Assembly: GCA_013314795.1 (NCBI GenBank)
Contig: JABUEZ010000036.1
Location: forward strand, 1-12,157
DNA: 12,157 bases
DNA from: Candidatus Profundicultor aquiphilus
GTDB taxonomy: Bacteria > Atribacterota > Atribacteria > Atribacterales > Caldatribacteriaceae
Direction of reading: 5' to 3'
Shown here: in pieces, positions 1-6,493 of the stretch
Layout of the letters: each line of letters opens with the position of its first letter
Position numbering within the stretch: position 1 is the first letter of the stretch
Program-made: the position numbers and the translations under genes
The notes under the pieces: model-generated
Database searches by the model: none
Told to the model about the DNA's origin: nothing
The model's input: only the letters and a program-made list of their open reading frames with translations

Positions 1-10
1 CTTCCGATCT
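1..10. other. Residual Illumina adapter sequence at contig end
   Basis: The first ten bases, CTTCCGATCT, are identical to the 3' end of the standard Illumina sequencing adapter, and they sit exactly at the end of the window. This is best read as untrimmed adapter carried into the assembly, not genomic DNA. Biological sequence probably starts at base 11. A ten-base match could arise by chance, but the exact terminal position makes that unlikely. Confidence 0.85.
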
Positions 11-11
11 A

Positions 12-239
12 AGCGGAGGAACACCGGGAACATCCCCCACCCCCACAGTTTCACCGACTGCAAGCTGCCCCACAGGATGCTGTCCTTGCAATACACCCAC
101 ACCAACCTGTGGCACTTGTCCAACTCCAACCTGTGGTACTTGTCCGACTCCGACTCCTACCTGTGCGCCGTGCGCCACACCCACACCGACCTGTGCAGCG
201 TGTCCAACGGCGACACCGTGCACCCAGTGTCAACTATGA
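12..239 (+). CDS. Thr/Pro/Cys-rich repeat protein, C-terminal fragment (5' end missing)
   Basis: Reading codons from base 12 to the TGA at 237-239 gives about 75 residues with 14 cysteines. After a Ser/Thr/Pro/Gly stretch comes CPTGCCPC, then a run of CxxC pairs (CGTC, CGTC, CAPC, CAAC, CTQC) separated by PT, PTPT or PTPTPT spacers. The start lies beyond the contig end. The regular pattern in one frame, and a 24-bp repeat whose copies differ only at synonymous third positions of that frame, argue that this is the true coding strand. The Pro/Thr spacers look like an extended linker of a surface or secreted protein. The CxxC pairs could bind metal or form disulfides, but the function is unknown. 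It converges on the minus-strand gene ending at 245 with only five bases between them. The first codons beyond base 10 would be adapter. Confidence 0.65.
   Translation, partial: SGGTPGTSPTPTVSPTASCPTGCCPCNTPTPTCGTCPTPTCGTCPTPTPTCAPCATPTPTCAACPTATPCTQCQL
102..149 (+). repeat. 24-bp tandem repeat, two copies, in the Cys-rich gene
   Basis: Bases 102-125 and 126-149 are two copies of a 24-bp unit encoding PTCGTCPT. They differ at two positions (GGC/GGT and CCA/CCG), both synonymous in the plus-strand frame. The unit then continues in a more degenerate form to about base 236. This looks like expansion by repeat duplication followed by selection on the protein sequence. Confidence 0.8.
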
Positions 240-244
240 TGGGA

Positions 245-1081
245 TTACTCTAAAGGACCACCGCTTTCCTGGCTGGGTGGATGCCCCGAAGAGGAAGATT
301 CCAAAGGGGTTCCACCTTCCTGGATAGGGGTGGTGCCGGAAATACCGGGCGAACCCGAAGTGACTCCCTGACCGGAGGAAAGAGAAGGCTTCTGACGAGA
401 GGAAGCAATGAATTGCCGTACTTCCATTTCCACCAGGTTGAAATTGTCATACTTATTGAGGGCTTCTTCGAGCACTGTAGCAACCTGTGCCACATCAACG
501 CCATTGCGGCGAGAACGTTCCAAGAGGGCAGCAACTTTGGTAATTTCCTCGCTTTGAAGGTTTCTGGCCACGATCTTTTCGGTGACACTCCCTACTTTTG
601 CCGGATCAACACCGACTTCAAGAAAAGTAGAAATAGAAGCAACAACTTTCGGTAAATCCTGAGGGCTGGTGTTCTTGACCCGCTGTACGATTTCCTGCAA
701 AAGTGGCGCCGGCACAGAAAGTTCGATAGAGAGCGCAAGATCAGTTAAGGTCCTTTCCCTGACTTTGCCTTCGATACTTGCTTCATCCAAAATCTTTTTG
801 GCTTCAAGAAGGGCATCTTTTCGTTTTTCCAGAGTCTGTACCAGAATATAAGGATTAATACGTTTGCCAACCCCTTCCTTGAATTTGGAAAAAAGAAAAG
901 CTACAGGGAGGTTCTGGGCTTCTATTTCCTGGGTAATAGCGGTAACCCGATCCTGCAAATACGCTTTTTCTTCTTCGGTGTAAGAAGACTTAGAGATAAC
1001 ACCTTCTACAGTCGAAGCCCAGGCCGGAATCACAAAGAAACCGAGGAAAAGAAAAACTAAAAAAACACCAATTTTTCGCAT
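245..1081 (-). CDS. Exported protein of unknown function, last gene of the sigma-factor cluster
   Basis: The 278-residue protein starts with a typical signal peptide (MRK, hydrophobic residues 4-18, likely cleavage after PAWA at residue 22). Residues of about 30-225 are charged, probably mostly helical, and contain no motif I recognise. The last 45 or so residues are low-complexity Ser/Gly/Pro/Thr and look like a flexible tail. No second membrane segment or lipobox is visible, so it should be periplasmic or secreted. The ATG lies three bases after the stop of the CBM48 membrane protein, so the two are almost certainly co-transcribed and probably translationally coupled. The position directly after a sigma/anti-sigma pair suggests a partner or accessory of that signalling unit, but no function can be read from the sequence. 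Confidence 0.8.
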   Translation of the reverse strand: MRKIGVFLVFLFLGFFVIPAWASTVEGVISKSSYTEEEKAYLQDRVTAITQEIEAQNLPVAFLFSKFKEGVGKRINPYILVQTLEKRKDALLEAKKILDEASIEGKVRERTLTDLALSIELSVPAPLLQEIVQRVKNTSPQDLPKVVASISTFLEVGVDPAKVGSVTEKIVARNLQSEEITKVAALLERSRRNGVDVAQVATVLEEALNKYDNFNLVEMEVRQFIASSRQKPSLSSGQGVTSGSPGISGTTPIQEGGTPLESSSSGHPPSQESGGPLE

Positions 1082-1084
1082 GTT

Positions 1085-1588
1085 TTATTCGCCGTTCAGA
1101 CCGTCAACGACCAGTACAGAATTGAGGTTACCAAATCCATCCGCAATCTGTCGGGGGGCGCTGGGATCAGGAACCCACTCTTTGCCATCGACCAGAAAAC
1201 CATATGCGTACTTGCCGGGGCGCAAGCGTATAGTGATTTTCCAGCAATTTTCCTTGACCTTTTCCATATCGAGGTAATTCCAGTCACTGAAATCACCGGC
1301 CACCGCCACGGTTTTGGGATTCTGGACGGGAGAATAAAAAACCAGCTCAATTTTCCGGTAACCAAAATACCGAGAGATTTCCAGGCGGGGGAAAATGGGC
1401 CAGCTCGTTACGAACATAACCAGGAGAAAAGCACAGGCTAGAGCCGCCACCACACGCTTTTTGAAAAAGGCATACGGCCGACTCTTGCGTTCGACCACTT
1501 CCATAACCCGCTCGGCAAAATCTACGCTCACCTCATGTCGAGGGAGACTATGCAGATAACAAATCAATTTTTCCTCTTTACGGTCCAT
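1085..1588 (-). CDS. Membrane protein with anti-sigma-like N-terminus and external CBM48/AMPK-type glycan-binding domain
   Basis: The 167-residue protein has three parts. Residues 1-42 are a charged cytoplasmic segment with a DFAERVMEVVERK stretch resembling the N-terminal region of anti-sigma factors, without a full zinc HxxxCxxC motif. Residues 45-64 are one membrane helix. Residues of about 78-162 form a CBM48/AMPK-beta-like early-set domain: the strand KTVAVAGDFSDWN, then LRPGKYAYGFLVDGKEWVPDP. W103, K126 and W138 lie where sugar-contacting residues occur in this family. With positive residues before the helix, the carbohydrate domain should face the periplasm. The ATG at 1588 is preferred over the GTG at 1600 because a GGTGG element lies five bases before it. 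It follows the ECF sigma gene by 42 bases, as cognate anti-sigma genes usually do. The anti-sigma role is inferred from position and layout. Confidence 0.8.
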   Translation of the reverse strand: MDRKEEKLICYLHSLPRHEVSVDFAERVMEVVERKSRPYAFFKKRVVAALACAFLLVMFVTSWPIFPRLEISRYFGYRKIELVFYSPVQNPKTVAVAGDFSDWNYLDMEKVKENCWKITIRLRPGKYAYGFLVDGKEWVPDPSAPRQIADGFGNLNSVLVVDGLNGE

Positions 1589-1630
1589 TACACCCACCAC
1601 TTTTATATACGCACGTACATCTTTTAAGTT

Positions 1631-2215
1631 TCATTCCAGATATTCTTCCAGCCACTCCTTCAATTTTTTTCTTGCCCGGTGAAGATACGATTTCACCGTT
1701 CCCACCGGTAAATCCATAATCTGGGCAATCTCCTCATACGAACAATCTTCCAGGTGTCGCAAAACCACAATTTCTCGTAATTTCACAGGAAGGCGCTCAA
1801 TGGCCTTTTCAATTTTTCCCCGCAACTCTTCGTTCAAAATGGTCCTGAGGGGATCTGGCGAATGATCCTCTTCGATTAATTCGCCCATTTCGGTATCCCC
1901 GTCTTCACTGACGGTAACATTGAGCGACAGATCCACATCCTCTTTTTTACGTTTGCGGAAGTAATCAAGGCACACATTCCTGGCAATGGTGTAAATCCAG
2001 GTGGAGAATTCATAAGCACGATTATATTGACGCAGAGCGAAAAAGGCTTTGACAAAGGTCGTCTGCGCCAGGTCTTCGGCTTCTTCTTTTTGCTTGACCA
2101 TATAGTAAATATAGTTGAAAATTTTATCTTCGTAGCGATGAATGAGTAGCGCGAAGAGTTCCTTTTTCCCGTTCAGGACTTCTCTGACGATTTCTCGATC
2201 TTCTTGAGGGTGCAT
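1631..2215 (-). CDS. ECF-type RNA polymerase sigma factor (RpoE/SigW-like)
   Basis: The 194-residue protein has the two-domain ECF layout. Region 2 spans about residues 20-90 (EEAEDLAQTTFVKAF, then FSTWIYTIARNVCLDYFRKRK, the -10 recognition and core-binding part). An acidic linker covers about 91-125. Region 4 spans about 138-190 (LPVKLREIVVLRHLEDCSYEEIA, then LPVGTVKSYLHRARKKL, the helix-turn-helix that contacts the -35 element). The size is normal for the group. It would direct RNA polymerase to a regulon controlled by an anti-sigma factor, most likely the CBM48 membrane protein encoded next. The start lies 12 bases after the stop of the TPR lipoprotein gene and has no strong Shine-Dalgarno sequence, so coupling to the upstream gene is likely. 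The exact ECF subgroup cannot be assigned by eye. Confidence 0.93.
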   Translation of the reverse strand: MHPQEDREIVREVLNGKKELFALLIHRYEDKIFNYIYYMVKQKEEAEDLAQTTFVKAFFALRQYNRAYEFSTWIYTIARNVCLDYFRKRKKEDVDLSLNVTVSEDGDTEMGELIEEDHSPDPLRTILNEELRGKIEKAIERLPVKLREIVVLRHLEDCSYEEIAQIMDLPVGTVKSYLHRARKKLKEWLEEYLE

Positions 2216-2227
2216 TGATCTGTAAAC

Positions 2228-3391
2228 TTACAGAAAATTCTGTTTCAGCCAGTCGATGCGAAAATAAACGTTTTGAATCAAGGATGACCCATCCGCCCAT
2301 TTGGCACCCGGGTAATCCCGGACAATACCCAGGTACACTTCATACGCCTCCCGGTATCTTCCCAATTTTTCCAGACACAGACCCTTATGGAAAAGGGCTG
2401 CAGGCGCAATGAGGATACCGTTATACCACTTTCCCTGGGGATAGCGAGCCACGCAGGCTTCAAACGCCGACAGGGCTTCCGAAAACCGGGAAGCTTTATA
2501 AAACGAAGCACCCGCAAAGTACTGGGCATCATCAGAAAGGTCGGTATTGGGATATTTCTCCACGTACTCCAGGAACCGGCTGGCTGCCCGGTTATAGAAC
2601 TCCAGTTTATAAAGACAGTGGGCCATGGAATAGAGGGCTTTTTGACCTGCTTCACCACCCTGATTTACCGCGTTTTCGTAAGCAGAAAGCGCCTTCACGT
2701 ACTCTCCCACAATGTAATAACAGTCTCCCATCTCATAGTACGCATTCCCCAAAAGTTCACTCTGAGGATACTGCGCTACAAAACGCTGGTATTCCACAAT
2801 AGCCTTCCAGTAATCTTTCAGTCCCTGCCCGAAACTTTTGGCAATCAGGTACTGCGCATCATCGGCAAAGTCGCTCGAAGAGGAAGCAACGGGTTCAAGA
2901 GCCGAAACCGCTTCCAAATACCGGTCAAGTTCAAAAAGCGAAGCGCCTTTGATAAACCAGATATCGAACACGTCGTTACTCCCAGGATACAGATTAAGGA
3001 ATGCACCGGCTTCCTGCAGAGCCCGTTCATAAAACCCGTTTTCATAGAGAAGAAAAACGTATTCCTTCAAAGCACCTTCAGACTGGGGGAGGAGGGTAAC
3101 CGCTGGAAGAAAAACAGTTTCATTGGGAGATACGGTTACCTGTTTAAAAGTTCCCACATACATATCAGCCGAGAAAAACACAAAGGTCGTCCCTGCCGGA
3201 ACGTTCTCGAGTCGAAACTTTCCCTCACCGTTGGTTACGGTCTGCACTCCTCCTGCCTCAACCAGTACTCCTGCCAGGGGGCCATTATCTCCCCACACTT
3301 CCCCTTCTATCGATCCTTTCTCCACATTCCCCAAACAACCGGTTAAAAACAATAGAACGACCACTATACCCAGCACAAGATACCTTTTCAT
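2228..3391 (-). CDS. Outer-membrane-type lipoprotein with carboxypeptidase-regulatory-like domain and TPR array
   Basis: The 387-residue protein begins with a lipoprotein signal (MKRYLVLG, hydrophobic core, LTGC lipobox, lipidated Cys19). No Asp follows the Cys, so sorting to the outer membrane is plausible. Residues of about 27-100 form a small beta domain (GSIEGEVWGDNGPLAGVLVEAGG, then TNGEGKFRLENVPAG) typical of carboxypeptidase regulatory-like folds. Residues 108-365 are about seven tetratricopeptide repeats with the recurring pattern G..Y..A...F......YP, similar to BamD/YbgF-like proteins. The ATG overlaps the stop of the upstream TPR gene by one base (TGATG), giving translational coupling; an AGGATGGGG element precedes it. 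Position next to the LptF/LptG gene suggests an envelope assembly or scaffold role. Equating it with BamD would go beyond the evidence, since BamD lacks the N-terminal beta domain. Confidence 0.85.
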   Translation of the reverse strand: MKRYLVLGIVVVLLFLTGCLGNVEKGSIEGEVWGDNGPLAGVLVEAGGVQTVTNGEGKFRLENVPAGTTFVFFSADMYVGTFKQVTVSPNETVFLPAVTLLPQSEGALKEYVFLLYENGFYERALQEAGAFLNLYPGSNDVFDIWFIKGASLFELDRYLEAVSALEPVASSSSDFADDAQYLIAKSFGQGLKDYWKAIVEYQRFVAQYPQSELLGNAYYEMGDCYYIVGEYVKALSAYENAVNQGGEAGQKALYSMAHCLYKLEFYNRAASRFLEYVEKYPNTDLSDDAQYFAGASFYKASRFSEALSAFEACVARYPQGKWYNGILIAPAALFHKGLCLEKLGRYREAYEVYLGIVRDYPGAKWADGSSLIQNVYFRIDWLKQNFL

Positions 3392-4077
3392 CAGTGCCCC
3401 ATCCTTTCCAGGCGTGCTAATTCTCTTTTGGCCGAATCATAGTTTTTGTATTCCGAAGAAGCGTGCTCAACCACAAAACGAAATGCTTCTTTGGCCTCTT
3501 CGTTTTTCCCTTGTGCCTTCAGGGCGAGGGCCAAAAAATAGTGAATATCCACATTATCGGGTTGAATCGAAAGAGCCAGGCGCAGGGTTTCCTCAGCTTC
3601 ATCATTTTTCTCCATTCGGTAATGGACAAAACCCAGATGCAAAAGATACAAAGGATTTTGGGGAGAAAGCTCTACAGCTTTCTCCAGGGCCGTCAGAGCC
3701 TCCTGCCATTCATTGATAGAGGGCGCTTCACTGCGCACTTCATAGATATATCCCAACCGCAACCAGCTCCAGTGGTCTTCAGGGTTTTCGTCCAGGTGTT
3801 TTCGGAAGGCTTGCACCGCTTTTTCCGAAACTGACAGAGCTTTGCGGTATTCCCCCTTTTCTAAAAGAATCAAACCCATCTCATAATAGGCATCGTGGAC
3901 CCGTACCCCTTCCTGGACACATTGTTCGAGAAGAGACATCGCCTTGGTATAATCTCCTTCTCTCTTGGCATTGAGAGCCTGTTCTACCAGATCGACCTGA
4001 CTCTCCAGCGAGAAAGCCGGGTATACACCACATAAAAAAACCAACAGAAAAAACCCCAGCCACTTACCGTATCGCAC
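3391..4077 (-). CDS. Exported TPR-repeat protein
   Basis: The 228-residue protein has an N-terminal signal peptide (hydrophobic residues 6-19, probable cleavage after PAFS at residue 23) and about five TPR units at roughly 29-58, 63-96, 103-138, 143-172 and 177-206 (for example YYEMGLILLEKGEYRKALSV). No lipobox in frame with a cleavage site is seen, so it is probably soluble in the periplasm or held by its signal. The start is GTG at 4077, four bases after the permease stop; its Shine-Dalgarno AGGAAG is embedded in the last codons of that gene. Its stop overlaps the ATG of the TPR lipoprotein. The two TPR genes are therefore one translational unit with the permease and probably act together in the envelope. 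Exact function unknown. Confidence 0.85.
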   Translation of the reverse strand: MRYGKWLGFFLLVFLCGVYPAFSLESQVDLVEQALNAKREGDYTKAMSLLEQCVQEGVRVHDAYYEMGLILLEKGEYRKALSVSEKAVQAFRKHLDENPEDHWSWLRLGYIYEVRSEAPSINEWQEALTALEKAVELSPQNPLYLLHLGFVHYRMEKNDEAEETLRLALSIQPDNVDIHYFLALALKAQGKNEEAKEAFRFVVEHASSEYKNYDSAKRELARLERMGH

Positions 4078-4081
4078 TTTC

Positions 4082-5167
4082 TCACTTCCTATCCACTATT
4101 AAGTATAACACAAAACCAAAAATGCCAAATATGATATCCGGCATCCAGGCCGCCAGCCAGGGAACCATGATTTCTCCCCGTCCCAGGGAACGGAAGACCG
4201 AAAGGAGGATATAATACACAAAGGCAAGGATCACGGTTACGATAACTCCTAGAGTCTTGCTATCTTTCCGCCGCTGCAATCCCAGAGGCATCCCCATCAG
4301 GATAAACATCAATGCAGAAAAAGGAAGAGCAAATTTGAGGTGATAGGCCACTTCGAGTTTTTGCGTACTCGATCCGGCCTTTCTGAGGATGGCAATCTGC
4401 TGGCGGAGTTCCCGAAAGGACATTTCTTCAGGGCTTCGCTGTTTTTCGAAAAACTCCTTGAGCTCTTCTTTCATGTCGATGGTCATCTGGGTAAAGGCAA
4501 CTTCCTCCTCCAGGCGCCCTTCTTCGCTGTAACGACTCAGTACCCCATCCTCAAGCAGCCACTGGTCCTCAAGCCAGCGCGCTTTCTGAGCCACAATTAC
4601 GTCGGGAAACGCGCGAGATTTACCCATTTCATAAATGATAACCCGGCGCATCTCCCAGGTGCGGTTATCAAGCTCGTTCACGTAGAAATAGCGGTCTTCC
4701 GAATCGCGGAAAAAGACATTCTGCTGGATTTTGGGCGGAGTCTTTTTGTACACGTATTCTCGCAAAAGAACCTGTGCCCGATGGTTGGTCTCCGGAACTA
4801 CCAGGTCATTGAGGGCAAAGGACCCCAGCGCCACCAGAAGCGAAAACACAACGTACGGCCAGAGAAACCGCTTCAAGCTTACTCCACTTGCTTCGATGGC
4901 CACGAGTTCGCTATCCCGGCTCAACCGCCCTAAATTGAGTTCGGCTGCAAGGAGTGCAGAAATGGGGAAAGTCATTACCATCTGCGCCGGAATATAGAGG
5001 AGAAGAATTTCCACAGCAATCAGCAAAGGAACCTGCTCGTTCACAAAAAATTCTGCCAGCTCAAAAAGAACCTGGACAAGCATCACAATGGTCACAGCGC
5101 CGACCCACAGAAACATCCCCGAGGCGCTTTCTCTCATCACGTATCGGTCCAAAACCTTAGTCAACAA
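4082..5167 (-). CDS. LptF/LptG-family LPS export permease (YjgP/YjgQ)
   Basis: The 361-residue protein has the family layout. The N-terminal LDRYVMRE lies before the first membrane helix (about 17-37); helices follow at about 48-73 and 103-125, then a periplasmic beta-jellyroll-like domain of about 140-260, then three C-terminal helices (about 273-295, 305-325 and 333-357). ALLAAELNLGRLSRDSELVAIEASGVS-type spacing around 70-95 is characteristic: the E...A.GVS part forms the coupling segment with the LptB ATPase. The protein takes LPS from the inner membrane into the Lpt bridge. The start is one of two adjacent TTG codons (5167 or 5164), with GGTG five bases before the first; no in-frame ATG lies upstream. 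A partner gene is not in the window, so LptF and LptG cannot be told apart. Confidence 0.9.
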   Translation of the reverse strand: MLTKVLDRYVMRESASGMFLWVGAVTIVMLVQVLFELAEFFVNEQVPLLIAVEILLLYIPAQMVMTFPISALLAAELNLGRLSRDSELVAIEASGVSLKRFLWPYVVFSLLVALGSFALNDLVVPETNHRAQVLLREYVYKKTPPKIQQNVFFRDSEDRYFYVNELDNRTWEMRRVIIYEMGKSRAFPDVIVAQKARWLEDQWLLEDGVLSRYSEEGRLEEEVAFTQMTIDMKEELKEFFEKQRSPEEMSFRELRQQIAILRKAGSSTQKLEVAYHLKFALPFSALMFILMGMPLGLQRRKDSKTLGVIVTVILAFVYYILLSVFRSLGRGEIMVPWLAAWMPDIIFGIFGFVLYLIVDRK

Positions 5168-5257
5168 AAAGGCACCACATCCTTTGGGAAAAATTCTGTA
5201 CCATGTTTTCTACTCTTTCTATCACTGTCGAGTTTCACGCACACCAGCCACTTCGAT

Positions 5258-6388
5258 TCAGAAAATCCGGGTATATCCAGGGGGACGGTGGTCGGTCAGT
5301 TTTTCATGGGCTATGGTGAGTTTGCGCATAATGGGTAACCCATATGGACAGCGTGGCTCGCATTCCCCACACTGGTTACACGCGAGCGCACTCGGCACAA
5401 GCGATGCATAAATTTTCTGTGCATAGTCCTGATTCCCAAACCAGAAACGCAGGCGATCCCGGAGTGCGTATTCTGCCGGATCCCGAACAAGGTCATCCTT
5501 CATCTGTCGGTCATACTGCCCTTCAAGGAGGAAAACTCTGGGGATATCAATCCCCTGCGGGCAGGGAAGGCACTTCCCACATTGCCGACATACATATTGA
5601 CCGAGTTCTGGGGCATCGAAAAACCATCTTTCCTTTTCTTCTTCACTCATGGGAATAAGTTGTTCCACCAGCATCATATCCTTCTGTAAGTATTCTTCAG
5701 TATTGGCCCCCAGAACCAGACAACTTACCGGAAGGGAAAGAGTGTATCGCAGGGCCGCTTCGGTGTTCCGCCACAGGAATCCATCGGCAAAAACCTTCAT
5801 AGCCAGAATTCCAGCACCCTTTGACTGCGCCAGAGGGATAACCCGCTCTTCCCAACCCGGAAAGTTAAACCGGTCAAAGTAGTTAAGGGGAATCATCAGG
5901 GCGTCAAATGGATAGAGCTCAAGCGCTTTTTCAGCCACTTCCGGGGTCACATGGTTGGAAAAAGCCACATAACGGATTTTCCCGGCTTTTTTCGCCTTTT
6001 CTATCCCCTCAAGCGCTCCATCTGATGCGCTCACTTCGTCGAGTACTTCATAGCGGTTGAACTCATGAATAAAAAAGAGGTCAATCCAGTTAGTTTGCAA
6101 TCTCCTGAGGCTTCCGTCTATCGATTGTAAAACTTCCTTTGCCGTTCTACTTCTTGATTTTGTCGCCACCACGCATTCTCTGCGGCGAGTTTTCAATACT
6201 TCACCGATCTTGCGTTCCGAATCTCCATGGCCATAGCTTTCCGCCGTTTCCAGATAATTTCCCCCCAGGTCAAGATAGCGATTCACCAACCGCACTGCAT
6301 CTTCAAAAAGGAGTTCCACCAGGTGAAACCCACCAAGACCCATAAGAGAGAGCTCCAAATCGGTCTGACCAAGTTTTCTTCTGTTCAT
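5258..6388 (-). CDS. Aldo/keto reductase with C-terminal ferredoxin-like [4Fe-4S] domain
   Basis: The 376-residue protein starts MNRRKLGQTDLELSLMGLGG, the usual opening of aldo/keto reductases, followed by a TIM-barrel of about 1-245 with Y52 (SYGHGDSE), K77 (VATKS) and H108 (FIHEF) of the catalytic tetrad. The acidic tetrad position, normally Asp in xxDTAxxYG, is Glu47 here. A C-terminal part carries two clusters: CRQCGKCLPCPQG (Cys 267, 270, 273, 276) and CNQCGECEPRCPYG (Cys 337, 340, 343, 347), suggesting electron transfer through two [4Fe-4S] centres. Such fusions are common in anaerobes; the substrate is not known. The ATG is preceded by GGGAGG at good spacing. It lies between the dehydratase and permease genes with 90-105 base gaps, so it may or may not share their transcript. 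Confidence 0.92.
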   Translation of the reverse strand: MNRRKLGQTDLELSLMGLGGFHLVELLFEDAVRLVNRYLDLGGNYLETAESYGHGDSERKIGEVLKTRRRECVVATKSRSRTAKEVLQSIDGSLRRLQTNWIDLFFIHEFNRYEVLDEVSASDGALEGIEKAKKAGKIRYVAFSNHVTPEVAEKALELYPFDALMIPLNYFDRFNFPGWEERVIPLAQSKGAGILAMKVFADGFLWRNTEAALRYTLSLPVSCLVLGANTEEYLQKDMMLVEQLIPMSEEEKERWFFDAPELGQYVCRQCGKCLPCPQGIDIPRVFLLEGQYDRQMKDDLVRDPAEYALRDRLRFWFGNQDYAQKIYASLVPSALACNQCGECEPRCPYGLPIMRKLTIAHEKLTDHRPPGYTRIF

Positions 6389-6493
6389 TATCTGCGCCTC
6401 CCTGGAGCATTATTCCACAACATCTATCACGCTTACAATCAAATTCTTACCGAAGATATTCCATCTACGAGTATTACTACAAGCATGCCACCG

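Noticed and set aside
51..233. Minus-strand frame rich in Arg, Gly, Thr and Trp
   Set aside because: It is the reverse reading of the PTPT-CxxC repeat. The plus frame shows regular CxxC pairs and synonymous repeat differences, so the minus frame is a shadow.
250..280. CCACC...GGTGG hairpin as a terminator for the plus-strand Cys-rich gene
   Set aside because: The stem is short with a large loop and no T run, and it lies inside the coding end of the convergent gene.
2387..3346. Long plus-strand open frame of 319 codons
   Set aside because: It lies opposite the TPR lipoprotein gene, which has a signal sequence, lipobox and TPR pattern. The plus-strand product shows no recognisable features.
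4340..4933. Plus-strand open frame of 197 codons
   Set aside because: It lies opposite the well-supported LptF/LptG permease and shows no family features.
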